From Epiperipatus broadwayi (taxonomy: Eukaryota; Onychophora; Udeonychophora; Euonychophora; Peripatidae), in contig JAQFVV010000231.1 of NCBI GenBank assembly GCA_028023455.1, positions 1,638,501 to 1,702,500 of the forward strand: a DNA stretch of 64,000 bases, in the 5' to 3' direction. The position numbers were made by a program, and so were the translations under genes. The notes under the pieces were generated by a model. The model was given only the letters and a program-made list of their open reading frames with translations. It did not search any database and was not told the origin of the DNA. This document shows positions 11,155 to 23,724 of the stretch, piece after piece (the stretch's first letter is position 1; every line of letters starts with the position of its first letter).

Positions 11155-11440
11155 GATTTGAACTCAAAGATTCAAGCAATCTTCAAACATCCACACTATC
11201 TCATACTACAGATATACATGATCACACATATGTAGAAAAGATAAATAATCGCCAATATACGTATTTCTTGCTGAACCAGCACTCATCAGTTAGTCCAGAT
11301 TATCATCTCCCACAGATATATATATAATCAGTGCTCAGTCTATATTAAGATAGAAAATATTTATACTTTAATGGACAGGAATCAATCTACTCCAACCTCC
11401 AACTATTCAGCCATCCATATCATTGAAAATCTGACGTCAA
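11155..11440 (-). mobile_element. HHB hammerhead element, single copy
   Basis: In minus-strand order: a tRNA-like stretch GGATGGCTGAATAGTTGGAG (near 11400) with GATTGATTCC, an AT-rich link, GACTGAGC, the ribozyme (11235-11310), the GATC linker, then a second tRNA-like stretch ending GAGTTCAAATCCCC at 11155-11170. The ribozyme lies between two tRNA-like parts, as expected if the source was a tandem or circular RNA. No clear target duplication was found. Confidence 0.78.
11235..11310 (-). ncRNA. Hammerhead ribozyme, near-intact (HHB)
   Basis: The core reads CTGATGA then stem II GTGCTGGTTCAGCAA then GAAA. Stem III is TACGTA and the cleavage triplet ATA precedes TTGG. Stem I pairs CTAA with TTGG (one G-U) and TAATC with GATTA across an internal loop. 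The one flaw is A instead of C beside GAAA, which breaks the base pair closing stem II. Activity may be reduced rather than absent. Confidence 0.85.
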
Positions 11441-11879
11441 AATTTAATTTTTTTTATAGAAAAATATCTAAGATATATATCACAATACGTAATCAATTGA
11501 CTGATTAAAAACGATTATTAACCCATAGAAATTTATTACGTTATCAGACATACAAAGGAGATAGTCTCTAGTTTCGAAAATGATTAGTAATAATCATTAG
11601 TGTATTTATCTGAAATGGATGGCGTCAAAGTTGTGAGTGGAGGGAATTTGACAATGGTAAATGAAAATGCAACAAATGATTTTTAATGAGTATGTTAACT
11701 TCGAGAGTTCTTGTTGAAATAGTAAGCGGCTGTGTAGAAAAGTATTTGTGTTTTGTTTTGATTTATTTATACATTTTCCTTTAGCTAGTTTATATATTTC
11801 TTACTGTTTTCTTAGATATATTTACAAATATGACTCATATAATTTCCTAATTACTTACTGCAACACTTTACAAACCAAA

Positions 11880-12060
11880 TCTCCTCAATGATGAAGGCTA
11901 TAAGTGAAAAACAGTCCAGGAAACATGATAGGTCAGCATTGGTTAAGGATTTAATAAGTACTACCATCTAACTTTCATTTTCTTGTTCGTGTTCACACTA
12001 GGTGGCACTACCATCTAACTTTCTTTTGATTGTTCAAGTTCACACTAGGTGATAGAGATT
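11880..12060 (+). repeat. HHA fragment and 42-bp tandem duplication
   Basis: TCTCCTCAATGATGAAGGC at 11879-11897 followed by GTGAAAAACAGTCC resembles the HHA hammerhead with the core C changed to A. At about 11962-12048 two tandem copies of an ACTACCATCTAACTTTC... CACACTAGGTG unit follow. Confidence 0.5.
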
Positions 12061-12350
12061 ATATAATGTAAACAAACTATATCTACATCTTACATTCATA
12101 AAAACATGCACTTTGTGTAGAGAGAACTTAAATTAGAAACATTACACTTGGGATTATTTGTAAACTTTAAATTGCCTATAACAAATATTCATTTCCAATT
12201 TCAACAATTTCGATCCCAGTGGCAAGTGTAATATATATCTTTCTCTTACCTGCTTATAATAAATAAATATAACAACAAGTTAATTTAAAGTTAAAATATT
12301 CATTAACTGATGAAATGTTATGCTTACAAAACTTCATCGACTACTTCTAA

Positions 12351-12613
12351 TTAATAATACAACAGATTAAAAAGTTGTCCTCGTCCTAAAAATAAGAATC
12401 TCACTTCACATAAATCTTCAATAAAGCGAATCAAACCTTTTCCAAACAGTGAAGAAAATTTGCCAATATAGTCTGTCACCTCAAACATGATAGTTTCCTC
12501 CCCAAAGCCTTTAATCTCTTCAAAGGGAGAAACTTCTTTCTTTCCAAGCATCTTTTCAAAGTTTAGATATTGACGTTTAATCAGGAAATAGCGATGACTG
12601 AGGCATGCTCTTT
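12351..12613 (-). CDS. Possible internal exon of an unidentified host gene
   Basis: The minus strand reads open from just after a T11-AG splice-acceptor-like sequence (12614-12626) to a stop at 12351. It encodes about 87 residues starting ERACLSHRYFLIKRQYLNF, with PFEEIKGFGEETIMFEV in the middle and VRFLFLGRGQLFNLL at the end. The amino-acid make-up is balanced and unlike the low-complexity chance frames around it. A GTATTA just before the stop could be a splice donor. The LxxVRxFxxLGRGxLF pattern loosely recalls the LLGRGELF region of gamma-tubulin complex components, but the upstream part does not line up. I therefore do not name it. It could also be part of an unrecognised mobile element. 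Confidence 0.35.
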
Positions 12614-12639
12614 CTAAAAAAAAAAATCCTCACAAAGCA

Positions 12640-13079
12640 GGGAGACTTTCTAAACATTCTTCTTTATCTTTATTTCCTGAATCTAACTTTAAAAAAAATC
12701 GGATGCTCTTTCTGATGTCTCTGTTTTATTTCTCTGCCATCCTATGCTTAAAGTAAGGATAAACTAGTCTGTGAAATAGCTTTTAGATTGCTTTGTAGAG
12801 GTGATATGTAGAACAATATATATTTTAAAATGCTATTAATTATAGTCGATTACAAAAAAAAAAGCATAATAACAAAGACTTGACATTTATGATAATTTAA
12901 TATTTGACATATATATAAAGTTAACTCAAACGTTTCTCTGTTATTGAAAGGTTTTTAATCAACCTGACTTATCAGAGCTTAATTACGATTCTAATGCTTC
13001 AAAACTTAATAGAAAAGTGACCACAGAGTGTAGACCACATAGTGAAGTAGTACTTAACAAGGAGGGATTGAAAGCAAAC
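12640..13079. other. No feature recognised
   Basis: AT-rich non-coding sequence between the possible exon and the RTE fragment. Confidence 0.4.
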
Positions 13080-13315
13080 AACATGAGTGAGAGAACATGT
13101 GTACTAAGTATCACTAACATTATTAAAAAGAATTAAGACTCAAATGAAGCTGGGTTTGACATATCATAAAAGAAAATAGGATGGCAAAATATCGTAAAAG
13201 ACTTAGAAAAAGATCTCTTGTGAGATGGAAGGATGAGATAAAGAAGAATGTGTGTGTAGAGATGAAACATTACAGATTGTGAGATACATAATTAAAGTCT
13301 AAGAGAACATTATTC
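13080..13315 (+). pseudogene. RTE-like fragment, C-terminal
   Basis: Plus-strand frames show degraded equivalents of GxTxIIKRI...WAGHIIRREN and RKRSLVRWKDEIKKNVC. This is the RTE block before the protein end (compare 61380-61540). Its 3' part is cut by the HHB foldback insertion at 13329. Confidence 0.65.
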
Positions 13316-13328
13316 CACAATGCATAAG
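13316..13328 (+). repeat. Left 13-bp target-site duplication
   Basis: CACAATGCATAAG is repeated exactly at 13623-13635 and brackets the HHB foldback. Confidence 0.85.
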
Positions 13329-13622
13329 TAATATATAGGGTATATGAGTACAGATTTTTGCACAACCCACCACTCTCCACTCTATCTAATAACACTGATA
13401 CACTTAAGCACATATATGCTGAAAAGATAAATAATCACCAATATACATATTTCATGCTAATATTGGTGATTATTTATCTTTTCAGCATATATGTGCTTAA
13501 GTGTATCAGTGTTATTAGATAGAGTGGAGAGTAGTGGGTTGTGTAAAACTCTGTGCTCACATACTCTATATATTACATCTATAGACACAGGAGTATATAT
13601 AATAAGCCTGTGTTTCAGTTAT
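13329..13622. mobile_element. HHB-family foldback element, ribozyme core deleted
   Basis: A very strong hairpin: left arm about 13345-13446, right arm about 13459-13560, both containing ACTCTATCTAATAACACTGA or its complement and GATAAATAATCACCAATAT. The centre passes through what is stem III in other copies (CATGAAATATGTATATTGG on the minus strand). Stem II and the CTGATGA core are lost. The right tail TATATATTACATC...AATAAGCCTGT is the HHB 3' end. Exact 13-bp duplications flank it, within RTE sequence. Confidence 0.85.
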
Positions 13623-13635
13623 CACAATGCATAAG
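13623..13635 (+). repeat. Right 13-bp target-site duplication
   Basis: Exact second copy of 13316-13328. Confidence 0.85.
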
Positions 13636-16600
13636 ATGTTGCATGAACATAAAATAAATATGTGTATATACCAAAGTATTTAAGTTCAATAAGAAAAAGC
13701 AATCATCAACTAGTTGATTGCAGCATATGTTCATTTTACTCATAAGCCATATATGCAAAAATGAGTAAACAAGGAGTAATATTAAATCAGTCTCTAGACC
13801 AGTTTTATTGCCAATAGTCTTTACCAGTGACAAATTAAACATCTGTCTTCCATCTGCCATCCTTTACTCTCCTACAATGTCTTACACTGGATCACAGTTT
13901 TTCTAATAAATACCAATAAATAAAATTAATTTGAACATTAATTTGATATTCATTGACTATTTATTATTATATTGATGGTTCATAAATATAGATATTAAAA
14001 GTTGATTGCTGCCATCAAATATATATATATTGAATTAAATTTTTTCCATGCATTTTTATTATAATAAAGAATAGAAATGAAAAAGATTATAACCATGTAA
14101 GCAGAAATAATTTATAGCCTTTGACGTTGCTAAGAAACTATCACCTATTATAATTGACAATCCCTGAGTATAAATAAGTTTTCTGAATATAGTTCTTTTG
14201 TTGGACTTTAAATGAAGTAAACGATCCTCTTTTACTTCAAATGGAAGTTCTTATAAGGATTTAAACCTGGAAATCTATTTTTATAGGTATAGAATATGAA
14301 AGAATAATATATTTCTTAACTTAATATATATATCATAGGCTGACAGTCCAAGCTTATCTGAACCATGAATCTTCAACCTATTGTCAAGGCAATCTCTATT
14401 ACTAAAATATCAGATTTATTACTGCAACTAACAGAATTGTGCAACACATATGAAAATCACTTGAGAGCAATCCACAATGTGCATTCCACATTATGACATC
14501 ACAGTCTAGCAATTTTTTTTCTTTTACAGCCTTCTAATGTCAGGAAGAAACAAGAAACTCTTAAATATTTTACTTAAGTTATTGATTGCAAATAATGATG
14601 ACAAACTGCCAAAAACAATGAGACAAACAGTTTATTATGTATATGAAAAATAATAGATTGGTAGCACTTTAGTTAATTGCTTTATAAATTAATTAAAGGT
14701 AACTTAACCTTCCTAAATCTTATTATTTTAATTTAAATTATGCACTGACATAGTATATGGTATGCTTAAATGTTTGAAACAATTAATATTTGATAGTCAC
14801 TATTTTAGAATACTATTAACGTTAATTGTTTGAATGGATTTCAATCTATTGCATAGACAAGTAACCGCTTGCACCTCTCATTATTGCTGTACTAAGACTA
14901 ATTGTTCCTGCCAAATGAGAATAAAACAATATTATATACGAAGAATGATGTAACTAACTAACTGTGTGTTCAATTTCAGATTATGATATTAGCAAGCAAT
15001 AAAAAGCATAAAATAATTGTAGAATGCAGAGAATCACATCTGTACTACAGTAATTTCTACATAAGAGCAAATACATATGTAAATTATATGCAAATGGTAG
15101 GAATTAAACTTCTACTGCACACTACTTCTTAGAGTCATTGGTAACACATATGAATGACTGGAAGTTGCAAACATATCAATAGAAGACATGTATGATGTAA
15201 AATAGATAATATATGATAGAAATTGTTCATCCACCACATAACACTGTTTAAAGAAAATAATAACAGTAAATGACCAGCAATTGCAAATGATATTACAATC
15301 ATTTCACCAATTCATTACACAAGAATGGGTTTTAGATGTAACTGCATAACCTGAATTGACGTTTAACAGCTGCCCATTTCCATCATTTATATCCCCTCAA
15401 AACATAAAAATGGTTTGCTCAACCCGACATCTATTTAATATAACCTTTTTGTAGCCTGTCTACACAGTGTGGTTGCCCTCCATTCATAATTAACACATTT
15501 ACTGCTTTAACATATTACTATTAAGTAAAGTAGAACTAACTGATTTAATGAATATACAACTTTTAGTAGCATGGCCAGAGATTATGAAAATACGCTTGAA
15601 CCGAGTATCATCAGGTTATTATTTTTAAATTATCACTGCTTAAATTATGGCTTGCTAAAGAAAATAACACAATTAGCTCTTGTCATACATGCTCATAAAC
15701 ATATTTAAACTAATAATTATTCGTTAATATCTTTTTACTAGCTCGGAGATAAATAATGATTAATGAGAAATTTGTTTAACGGTTCGTACCTCTTATTACA
15801 GCATAATAATTTAATGTTCAGCCTTTAGGTATTGGTTTGTTTTGTAGCTTTTCCCATTAAACCATAGCTATGGTGATAGTATGCTTAAATCACTACCAGA
15901 TTTTCTTAGAATGATTCAGCAGTAATTTCATCTTGGTTTACTAATTGGTTCTTCCTGTAGCACTGGACATCAGACTTTTACTCATCTCAGATGGACACAC
16001 AGAGGTTACATATTCAAATGTTTTTTTCATTTGTTGATGGCCTTTTTGGGGGGACTCAGTGGATTTTCAGCTTGCTCTCTGCCAGCTTGACAGGGTGAAG
16101 CAGAGATAGTGGCTTCTCTATTCTTACATCACAGATCTGGCACAACAGAATACTGGTAATCCTTTTAGTAACAGCAGACGAAGAATAATGAAAGCAGACA
16201 AAAATATTTATGTGAATAAATTGAAAGCACAATTTATATTGTTTGGGAGCTATTATATCCGTAAAATTTCTGATCCATCTATCATCTTTTGATGTATTGG
16301 CTATAGATAACTCCAGAGAATCAGGTGTGGTATGAGGTTATTTGGGATCCGAGCTTATTTGCCGAATACCACATTTGCAAGTTATCTTTGAGTGGGGATA
16401 ACAACCTTTATAATTACATCATGTCAATTATTTATCTCATTTTAATCTATCAATCTGTTCACAAGCATTTTAATTACTTTTTCCTATATCATTTCCACTG
16501 TTAATTATTATTAAAAGAAAACACTTTTTTGCTTTTAACATACTTTTAAACTAAATTTTGAATTAGTTGTATACAACTTTTTAGAACACATTTTATTTAA

Positions 16601-19160
16601 CCTAATTTAACAAAATAACTTTACAATTACTATACCGTATACATTTATCTGTGTGTTTAAAATATCTATATAACTTTCATTTATTAAAATTATTTTAAAA
16701 AAAACTAATTAAAATTTCTTCATGACTTTTAACATTACTGACATTAAATATATATATAGCTTCAATACATATATAATTTTAATAGAAGTAAGTACATCTT
16801 CAGAAGTGATGTAAAGACAACTTTCATATGTCAATAAGTGCAAAAAATGAAATGGATAATTTTTTCCCTATGCTATGAGAGTTTTAAGCATTCATGTATT
16901 GATATTGTTGAAAATAAAGAGTGTTATATTAGCCTGATTTAAATATGACACAAATCATTTTGAAATTACAATTAAATATTTAGAGAATACAGAATAAGCA
17001 AAAGGAAATTAAATGTGGACAGCAGGTTAAATGCTTCAAATATGTTTTGAAAAGCATGTTGCATGGATGATTAGATAAGCATTTAAATTAAGAGGAAAAA
17101 AACATAATTTTTGATAACATGGAAAACAGAATGTCATGAAGCTAAAAATGGGTTAAAAACGAGGTTGTAATTCTTGATGAGCCATAATGAAAAAAATGTT
17201 GGCAGTTGTTTTAAAGTTGAGTGCGAAGCTATTCAGAAAATCAGGTCAAAAAGAAAGCTTCCAGAACCATATATTGGATGTTTTCACATTGAGGCTCACT
17301 ACTAATGAAATACTTTTGAACATATCCACTTTGAACCAATTATAAACCCAAGCTCATGATTCGATCCTAACCTATTTATTCGTCTGAGGTCCTCTAAAAG
17401 TATACCTTGAAGAGAAGACTTACCTGTTCCATTTCTGGAGTAAAATTAAATGTAGCTGCCAGAGTGTTACCAACTCAAGGAACACCAGAAAACTGATAAA
17501 AATAATTTAACCAGCATTCAAATAATCTGAAAAAAGCCAAGATTTGACCAAGTTTGAAATAATTCAAAAAATGACCTGGACTATACCTGAAAAAACTGAA
17601 AAGAATCTGCTATTCACAGAATGGAAAGCATGATCAAATTAATGTTTATTTTACAGACATCTGAACTTTGCCATATATACATATGTGTGTGAGTAAATAA
17701 TGCTGCTAAAAAATGTATTTTCTATTTCAATTATGTAAAATGACCCTAGAAGGGACAATAAATTTCTATTATGTTTTACCTACATAAATATTACATGTTC
17801 CATATTTTTACATTGAACATAAAAGCTAAATTTGAAATTTTTTTCTCCCCAAGGACTGAAACCGTATGCAAAAGGGGAGAAATCTCATTTTCTTAACTCA
17901 TTGACAATATACAGTATACTGAATGGTGCTGTAAATCATTCTTATGTGGATATCTTTAGCATTATTATACCAATTTTACATACATTTGAAAATAAAACTT
18001 GAAAAATAGAGTAAATACGAATTTATTAATTAAAAAATGATCTGAAGATATCGGTAAACCACAGACTAGTCCACAGAAAAAAACTACAAATAAGCTGACT
18101 GAAGCATAAAGAGTGACTGATTGATAGCTTTAAATTTGGGTTTATAAATAAACATGTAAATTCCCCTTTCTTTGTTGTTAGCATGAAGGGAAAAAAGGCA
18201 TTATTTCATAATTTATTTAAATATTAATAATTATATTGACAAAATATTTTATATAGTATTAATTAAAAAAGTATATTCATGTTTGCACTTAGATTTTTTT
18301 TAAAATATGTTTAATTTTTAAAAATACAAGATAAGAAACTTGAAAAAATGATAAACAGGAAAATGCAATTGTTAAGATTGTGATAGGTTAATAAATATAA
18401 ATGTAAAGTTAAATTTTAGAACAGAATTTCGTAATTTTATGAGGACTTTATAATTATTCATTCACATTTAAAAAATTGAATTAATTTCACAAAGATTTCA
18501 TTAATTTACATTTTTAATAATGTCACAACAAGTGGTCCATAAGAAGGCACTTGATGTCATTACATATTTCACTTTACTATTATTTTCTTTGTATTTGGAA
18601 AATTCAAATATGATTTTTTAAGGTTATTTTTCATTTGTAAACTTAATTGTCTAACAAATAAAAATCAATTTATTGAATCGTAAGCTTGAACAAAATGTTT
18701 AATACCAAAATTAAAATGTTAAACTATTAATTCAAATCTGGTGCTAAGGGTTGTTGAAAAAATGCTGAAATGTGGAAGAGTTAAAAATGGTAACATGAGT
18801 TATCGTTGAAAGATTAATATTACATTTACAGAAATACTCAATCGATGCTTCCGAGTCACATATTTTACACAATATGTATCGTAAAAATACGTCTAAATTA
18901 TAAAGCGAAGTATAAAATTGGAGAATAGGAATATATTTTATCACATTAGCAAAGGCATTGATATAGGTTCTTATTCCACATCTTGTGCATGATGTAATTA
19001 TTACCATTGCATAAAATATTAACACATTTTTTTATAGTTTATACACTAGCCTTAATAAATAAAGATTAAGTTCAAACTTAGCCTGTGTTTTGACTTATTC
19101 TCACATACAATAATGTTTATTAAAATAATTAGAAATTTGCATATGCATCATTATATAAAG
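13636..19160. other. Long stretch without recognisable genes
   Basis: About 5.5 kb of AT-rich sequence. An island at about 15950-16170 is visibly less AT-rich and has no match to the repeat families here. A 93-codon minus-strand frame at 18744-19025 has no features I recognise. No RT, SINE or hammerhead landmarks were found in this stretch. Confidence 0.5.
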
Positions 19161-19169
19161 AGCACCCAG

Positions 19170-19300
19170 CACAATTTGGCACATTTGACAGAGCATCCAA
19201 ACTGGGATTGAGAAGTCCCAGGATTGATTCTGGGAGTCGCAGTTGTAGCACTCAAATTTTCTTATAAATTCCTGAGCCATAAAGCCATATGACATTTTTA
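19170..19300 (+). mobile_element. tRNA-like SINE, family SE
   Basis: A tRNA-like start GACAGAGCATCCAAACTGGG and B-box-like GGATTGATTCTGGG is followed by CAAATTTTCTTATAAATTCC and CTGAGCCATAAAGCC. The second half matches copies at 23865 (start only) and 56450 (AAAATTCGTATGAACTCCTG). The family is defined only within this window. Confidence 0.5.
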
Positions 19301-19499
19301 TATGTAGAATCTTTGCTCCTGTAACCTAGAGATTAAAGCAGTAACAATAAAATTTAATGAATTTGGAAGGTATTCGAACCTAGGACTGTAATATAGTTTT
19401 CTAAATAGACAGATGGCACTTAGGATCATGATTATCATCATAGTTCTAAATAAATAAAGTTATCAACAGCATATTAATTTTTTCTCAATTTGTCTTATG

Positions 19500-19510
19500 G
19501 GGGGGGGGGG
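19500..19510 (+). repeat. Poly-G run
   Basis: About eleven G in a row, unusual in such AT-rich DNA. No other context. Confidence 0.9.
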
Positions 19511-19944
19511 CTAATGATCATGAAATATAACCAATATAAGTGGCTACAAACGATGTAAAGTTAAAGAGTACTTCCTTTGATCATCATCAAGAAAAATTAG
19601 ATCACTGTTCAGTACCCATACTGTTACAAATGGTTAGATAGGGAAATTTTAATTTGCTTTTCACAATTTAGATTCATTCCTTTACAATTAATTATAGTAT
19701 ATAATAACTGCATAAACAATTACAAAACAACTAATTATTAAAATTACACATGTGAAGAAATGCATAAATCCATGGGATAAATATTCATTCTAAAAGTTCT
19801 CAGAGCAGATTAAAGTTTATGATGCAATTCTAAAATTGAGATGTTAAGATAAATTAAAAAATTATTGTAAACAATGGTAAACCAGTACAGATGATTATTA
19901 ATTGTTGTACACTATCAATCAATAGTATTCTGTCATAAGAACAA

Positions 19945-20660
19945 ATCTAGAGAATAAGTGACATCATAAAAACACCCATTTTCCCACTCTATACTCTTCA
20001 ATTCCATGTTACTCTTCCCATTTCTTATATCATCCAATAATGTCAATTTTTTCCATCCTTTTTTATTGCCTCCACTCACTATTTCTTCCAAAATAACTTT
20101 CATTAAACTATATTTTCTTATATAATATATGTTTAATCTGTTTTCTTTTTCTCTTTCTAATTTCCTCAATTAATCTTCTTTTTTTTCACTTACTCTTTTC
20201 AAAACTTCATTTGTTATTTTATTCAAAAAAACTTTTTTTTTTCATTCTTCTCCATGTCCACATCTCAAAGTCTTTCTATCTGTTCCTAATTTTATTATTC
20301 ACTATCCATGTTTCATAACCATACAATAGTACACTAATCTCCTTAATTCTCTCTTTAAAAGTCCACAAAATATTTTCTTTTTCTCAATAAATGTCTCCTT
20401 TGCTAATGTTATTCTTCTTTTAACTTCTTCCATCCTCACTCAACCAACTATTCAAATATCTAAATCCCATTACCTGTTGAATTATGTTATCATGAATTTC
20501 AATTTGTAGTCTCTTTGCATTTGTCCCTATCCATAAACATTTAGTCTTCTCAACATTAATCTTCACTCCATATTTCATACATCCTTCCAATTTATTCAAT
20601 AAATTCTGAAGACACTTTTCATTCTCAGCTATAAGAACCATAACATCATCACAGTACTTT
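19945..20660 (-). pseudogene. LINE reverse transcriptase fragment
   Basis: Minus-strand frames read CDDVMVLIAENEKCLQNLLN (motif C region, YADD changed to YCDD at about 20650) and GVKINVEKTKCLWIGTNAKR, the usual KINxxKTK block. They then read GFRYLNSWLSEDGRS, VLLYGYETW and VILEEIVSG near 20090. Two open pieces (20420-20641 and 19933-20169) are joined by frameshifted sequence. The order fits the RT palm, thumb and C-terminal region of an APE-type LINE. The same family appears on the plus strand at 26230. Confidence 0.82.
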
Positions 20661-20725
20661 AATGGCGATAAATGTATTCACTTTTAAGAATGGAATAACA
20701 TAAACAACATTCGTAATAATATATA

Positions 20726-21064
20726 TAATATTTACTAAGGCTGTAACCTTAGGAATAAGCGTCTGAAAAATTCGAAGGTAGGGACCTCTACAGGTCTTAA
20801 ACACAAGCTTACGCTATGAAGAAAAGAGGGAATCCTTCTTTACTTCAACCTACTTTTATATATGAATATGTGAAGCTGAAGTGGTTAGATCTAAGAGTGT
20901 GAAGCTATTCAATACTTCACTAATTAAGTCCACAATCTTATAATACATTAATGCTTGCGAAATCTTACGATTTACTACGAGTCGATGGAAAGATCTTATA
21001 GTAAGAAATCTATTACGAATTTTTCAGACGCTTATTCCTAAGGTTACAGCCTTAGTAAATATTA
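20726..21064. mobile_element. DNA transposon-like TIR element (MITE)
   Basis: Perfect 49-bp terminal inverted repeats: 20726-20774 and 21016-21064, starting TAATATTTACTAAGGCTGTA. The 241-bp interior has no reading frame. It shares the end GGCTGTA(A/G)CCT and the inner AGGGACCTCTACAGGTCTTA with the hairpin at 7795-7976. Perfect arms point to recent movement. A TA duplication is possible but the ends extend symmetrically, so the exact border is unsure. Confidence 0.88.
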
Positions 21065-22125
21065 CTTAATATAATAATGTGTGTTTAATAAAATTTAATA
21101 ATATATATATAATATTTTATTTTTAAAAAAACATTTTTTATTTAATTTAATGAATATTGCATTAAAAGTCAAAAAAAAAACCTTGTCTTCGATCACAATT
21201 TTCATTGTTATATTTAACTAGAAATAAAAGTATAGGCCAATCCATAAATTAATGAGTTCAAACACTAATTTTAAAAAATACTGATCGAATTAATTAATTT
21301 ATGGACACTCATGCTTTTATTTCAATGTTTTTTTTATGTTTTTAATGCATTACTCGTTAAATTAAATAGCAGCACTTTTTATCAAATAAGATATTTTCAA
21401 TGGACTTATCAAATTTAAAAACTGAAATTGTAAACAATGTCACTATATTTCCAGTATACAAAATGAAATTCATGTGTGTTAAAAATCTTTTACAAAATTT
21501 TTGAGTTTATGAAGGTGATGTTTTTTTTAAAAAAGTCTTAATTAAACAACCAAAAGAAATTAATATTTCAACTTTCATTTCTTTTTCTTTCTATTTTACT
21601 TAAACTGTAAACACTATGTAATGAATTATTCATAAAATTCGATTAAAATATATTTTTTAAAAGTATACTGCTATTTATTCTGCATTATGTCAAACGTACT
21701 GAACTATTATAACATTGATTTATTTCAACATTTTGGAAGTTAGCTAAGAAGAGGTTTTAATCAGTGTATATACATAGTCAATGACTGAGCACACTTTCAG
21801 TCAGTGAAGCCAGATTCATGAGATGCAGGATGTGATGTATAATTTATACAGAACACTAATTTATTCAAATAAATAATTTACATATTCCATTTTTTAGAAA
21901 GTTGAGCATTATTTTCATTTTTATTGATATCATGAAAATTATTAATAATAAATCGCACCTCTTTTAATGTTCACTTTCTATCATCATGTTCAGAGTAGAC
22001 CATCTTAATGTTTACTGCATTTGAATATAATCATTAGCATTTATTATCACGAATCTACTGCCACTATCTTCTTTAAGGCATATGATATTCTTAACTTGCA
22101 TGTATTTTATAGAGTCATCTATACT
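21065..22125. other. No feature recognised
   Basis: AT-rich, no coding or repeat signal beyond homopolymer runs. Confidence 0.45.
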
Positions 22126-22139
22126 TTTTGATTATAAAT

Positions 22140-22335
22140 ATAGAGGATTTGAACTCAGACTTTCAAGCAACCTTCAACTATCCACATTATCTCATACTAC
22201 TGTTACACATGTCCATACATGTAGAAAAGATAAATAATTATCAATACACGTATTTCATGCTGAACCAGCACTCATCTGTTGATTCATATTATCATCTCCC
22301 ATACACATATATATAATCAGTACTCAGTTTTATAT
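22140..22335 (-). mobile_element. HHB hammerhead element
   Basis: Minus-strand order: TAATATAAAACTGAGTACTG, the ribozyme (22224-22299), a linker, then the tRNA-like end with GAGTTCAAATCC at 22142-22153. It lacks the upstream tRNA-like part seen at 11400. Confidence 0.8.
22224..22299 (-). ncRNA. Hammerhead ribozyme, decayed (HHB)
   Basis: The core is CAGATGA instead of CTGATGA, a change at an essential U. Stem II GTGCTGGTTCAGCAT, GAAA and the GTA cleavage triplet before TTGA remain. Expected inactive. Confidence 0.8.
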
Positions 22336-22479
22336 TAAGATTATGTTTTGTTATTGGATTTGTCTGATATGGAGTGTAATGCTTGGGCTATTTGTCCAAC
22401 TATGTTTACCCTCAACATGATTTGAAATTCAGACAACCAACAGTGAACAACCCTGATTTAAAAAAATCCATGGGATAGA

Positions 22480-22800
22480 AGTACATTAAAAATCCTATAC
22501 AAGATTTGATCTAAATAAACAAACAAACAAACAAAATTTCTACGTTAAATAAAAGTGTCTGTTGCACACCATGGAAAATGTAATACCAATGCAATTTAAA
22601 ATTTGACCTCCAAATGCTGATAGGATGGACAAATGGCTGAACATCTCTGAAATATTGCATTGTCATTGACCCGACTTACAAAATTTGGTGAAAATCTGAT
22701 TGATAAAAGTATGTTTAAAATCGGTTTCAAGATTTGACCCAAATAAACAAACAAATCAACAGAATTTCTACGTTAAACAAAAACATATTAAAAATATGTC
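22480..22800 (+). repeat. Imperfect direct repeat, about 220 bp apart
   Basis: CAAGATTTGATCTAAATAAA at about 22499 and CAAGATTTGACCCAAATAAA at about 22725 are each followed by an ACAAACAAA run and TTTCTACGTTAAA. Function unknown. Confidence 0.55.
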
Positions 22801-23149
22801 TGCATCATTGTTGGGAAAGGAGGGAGATTTTAACATTGAGTTAAAAAGTTTTGGGGTTGTAGTAGTACTTTTAATTAAATTTCTTTTGCCTGTTGGGCTT
22901 CAAATTAACCATGATTTACTGTATAATATATCATCTATCAAAACATTCCTTTTGAAAATTTTCAGTTGAGAACATTTTGGAACTTATTCTCCATGAGTTC
23001 CCTTCTATCACTTCTGATATTCAAATTTAATTCATAATGATTATTTATAGGGCTCAAGTGTTCTTTAAGCACTTCATGATAACAAAAAAGTTATCATTCA
23101 AACTCCCAAACTGAAACATAAAAAACACAACAGTAATTTGATTCTGGAA

Positions 23150-23300
23150 CTTTTTGCTCACCAGCTAGTTAATCTTTCCACTAATCCAACTGCTCAATAA
23201 ATACGACCCATTTTCTCTCATCTATAGCTTCTCTTTTCCATAACACTCAAGAAACTTCCTTATTATATCCAATCCATCCATTTCACATGTATAACATCTC
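23150..23300 (-). pseudogene. Short RTE-like fragment
   Basis: CTTCTCTTTTCCATAACACT and CCATTTCACATGTATAACAT match, on the minus strand, the RTE blocks for VWRREAK and HVRWMDE. Stops are present. Confidence 0.55.
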
Positions 23301-23724
23301 TAGACCAATGATCCAGAGTTCAAGCCTATACTGAGTGAACCTTAAAATTTATGACAGATTTATAATTTTTCTGTCAGATAGCCAGCTGACCTATAATCAA
23401 TCCAGTTAACCATACCAGTAATGGTTGGTATACGGGTATTTAATTATTCTCGACTAGAAAGTAAAAGTCACACATTAATCAAGTCAGTCAGATAAATTCT
23501 TAAATATTTCTCATAAAAAAACTTAAATATATAAGCCCGTAGCTTCGGGATTGCAACACGTGATTATTTTTATCTTACGTGAAGCTATCCAGGGTATGTA
23601 TTCTACAACGTTTTACGTCAGAAGATTCAAGTTCCAAATACAGTTAACTGTAAATATATTTATAGATATAATAAATACTTCCACACTTCCCCATTCTTTT
23701 CAAATTCATATAAATAAAGATATA

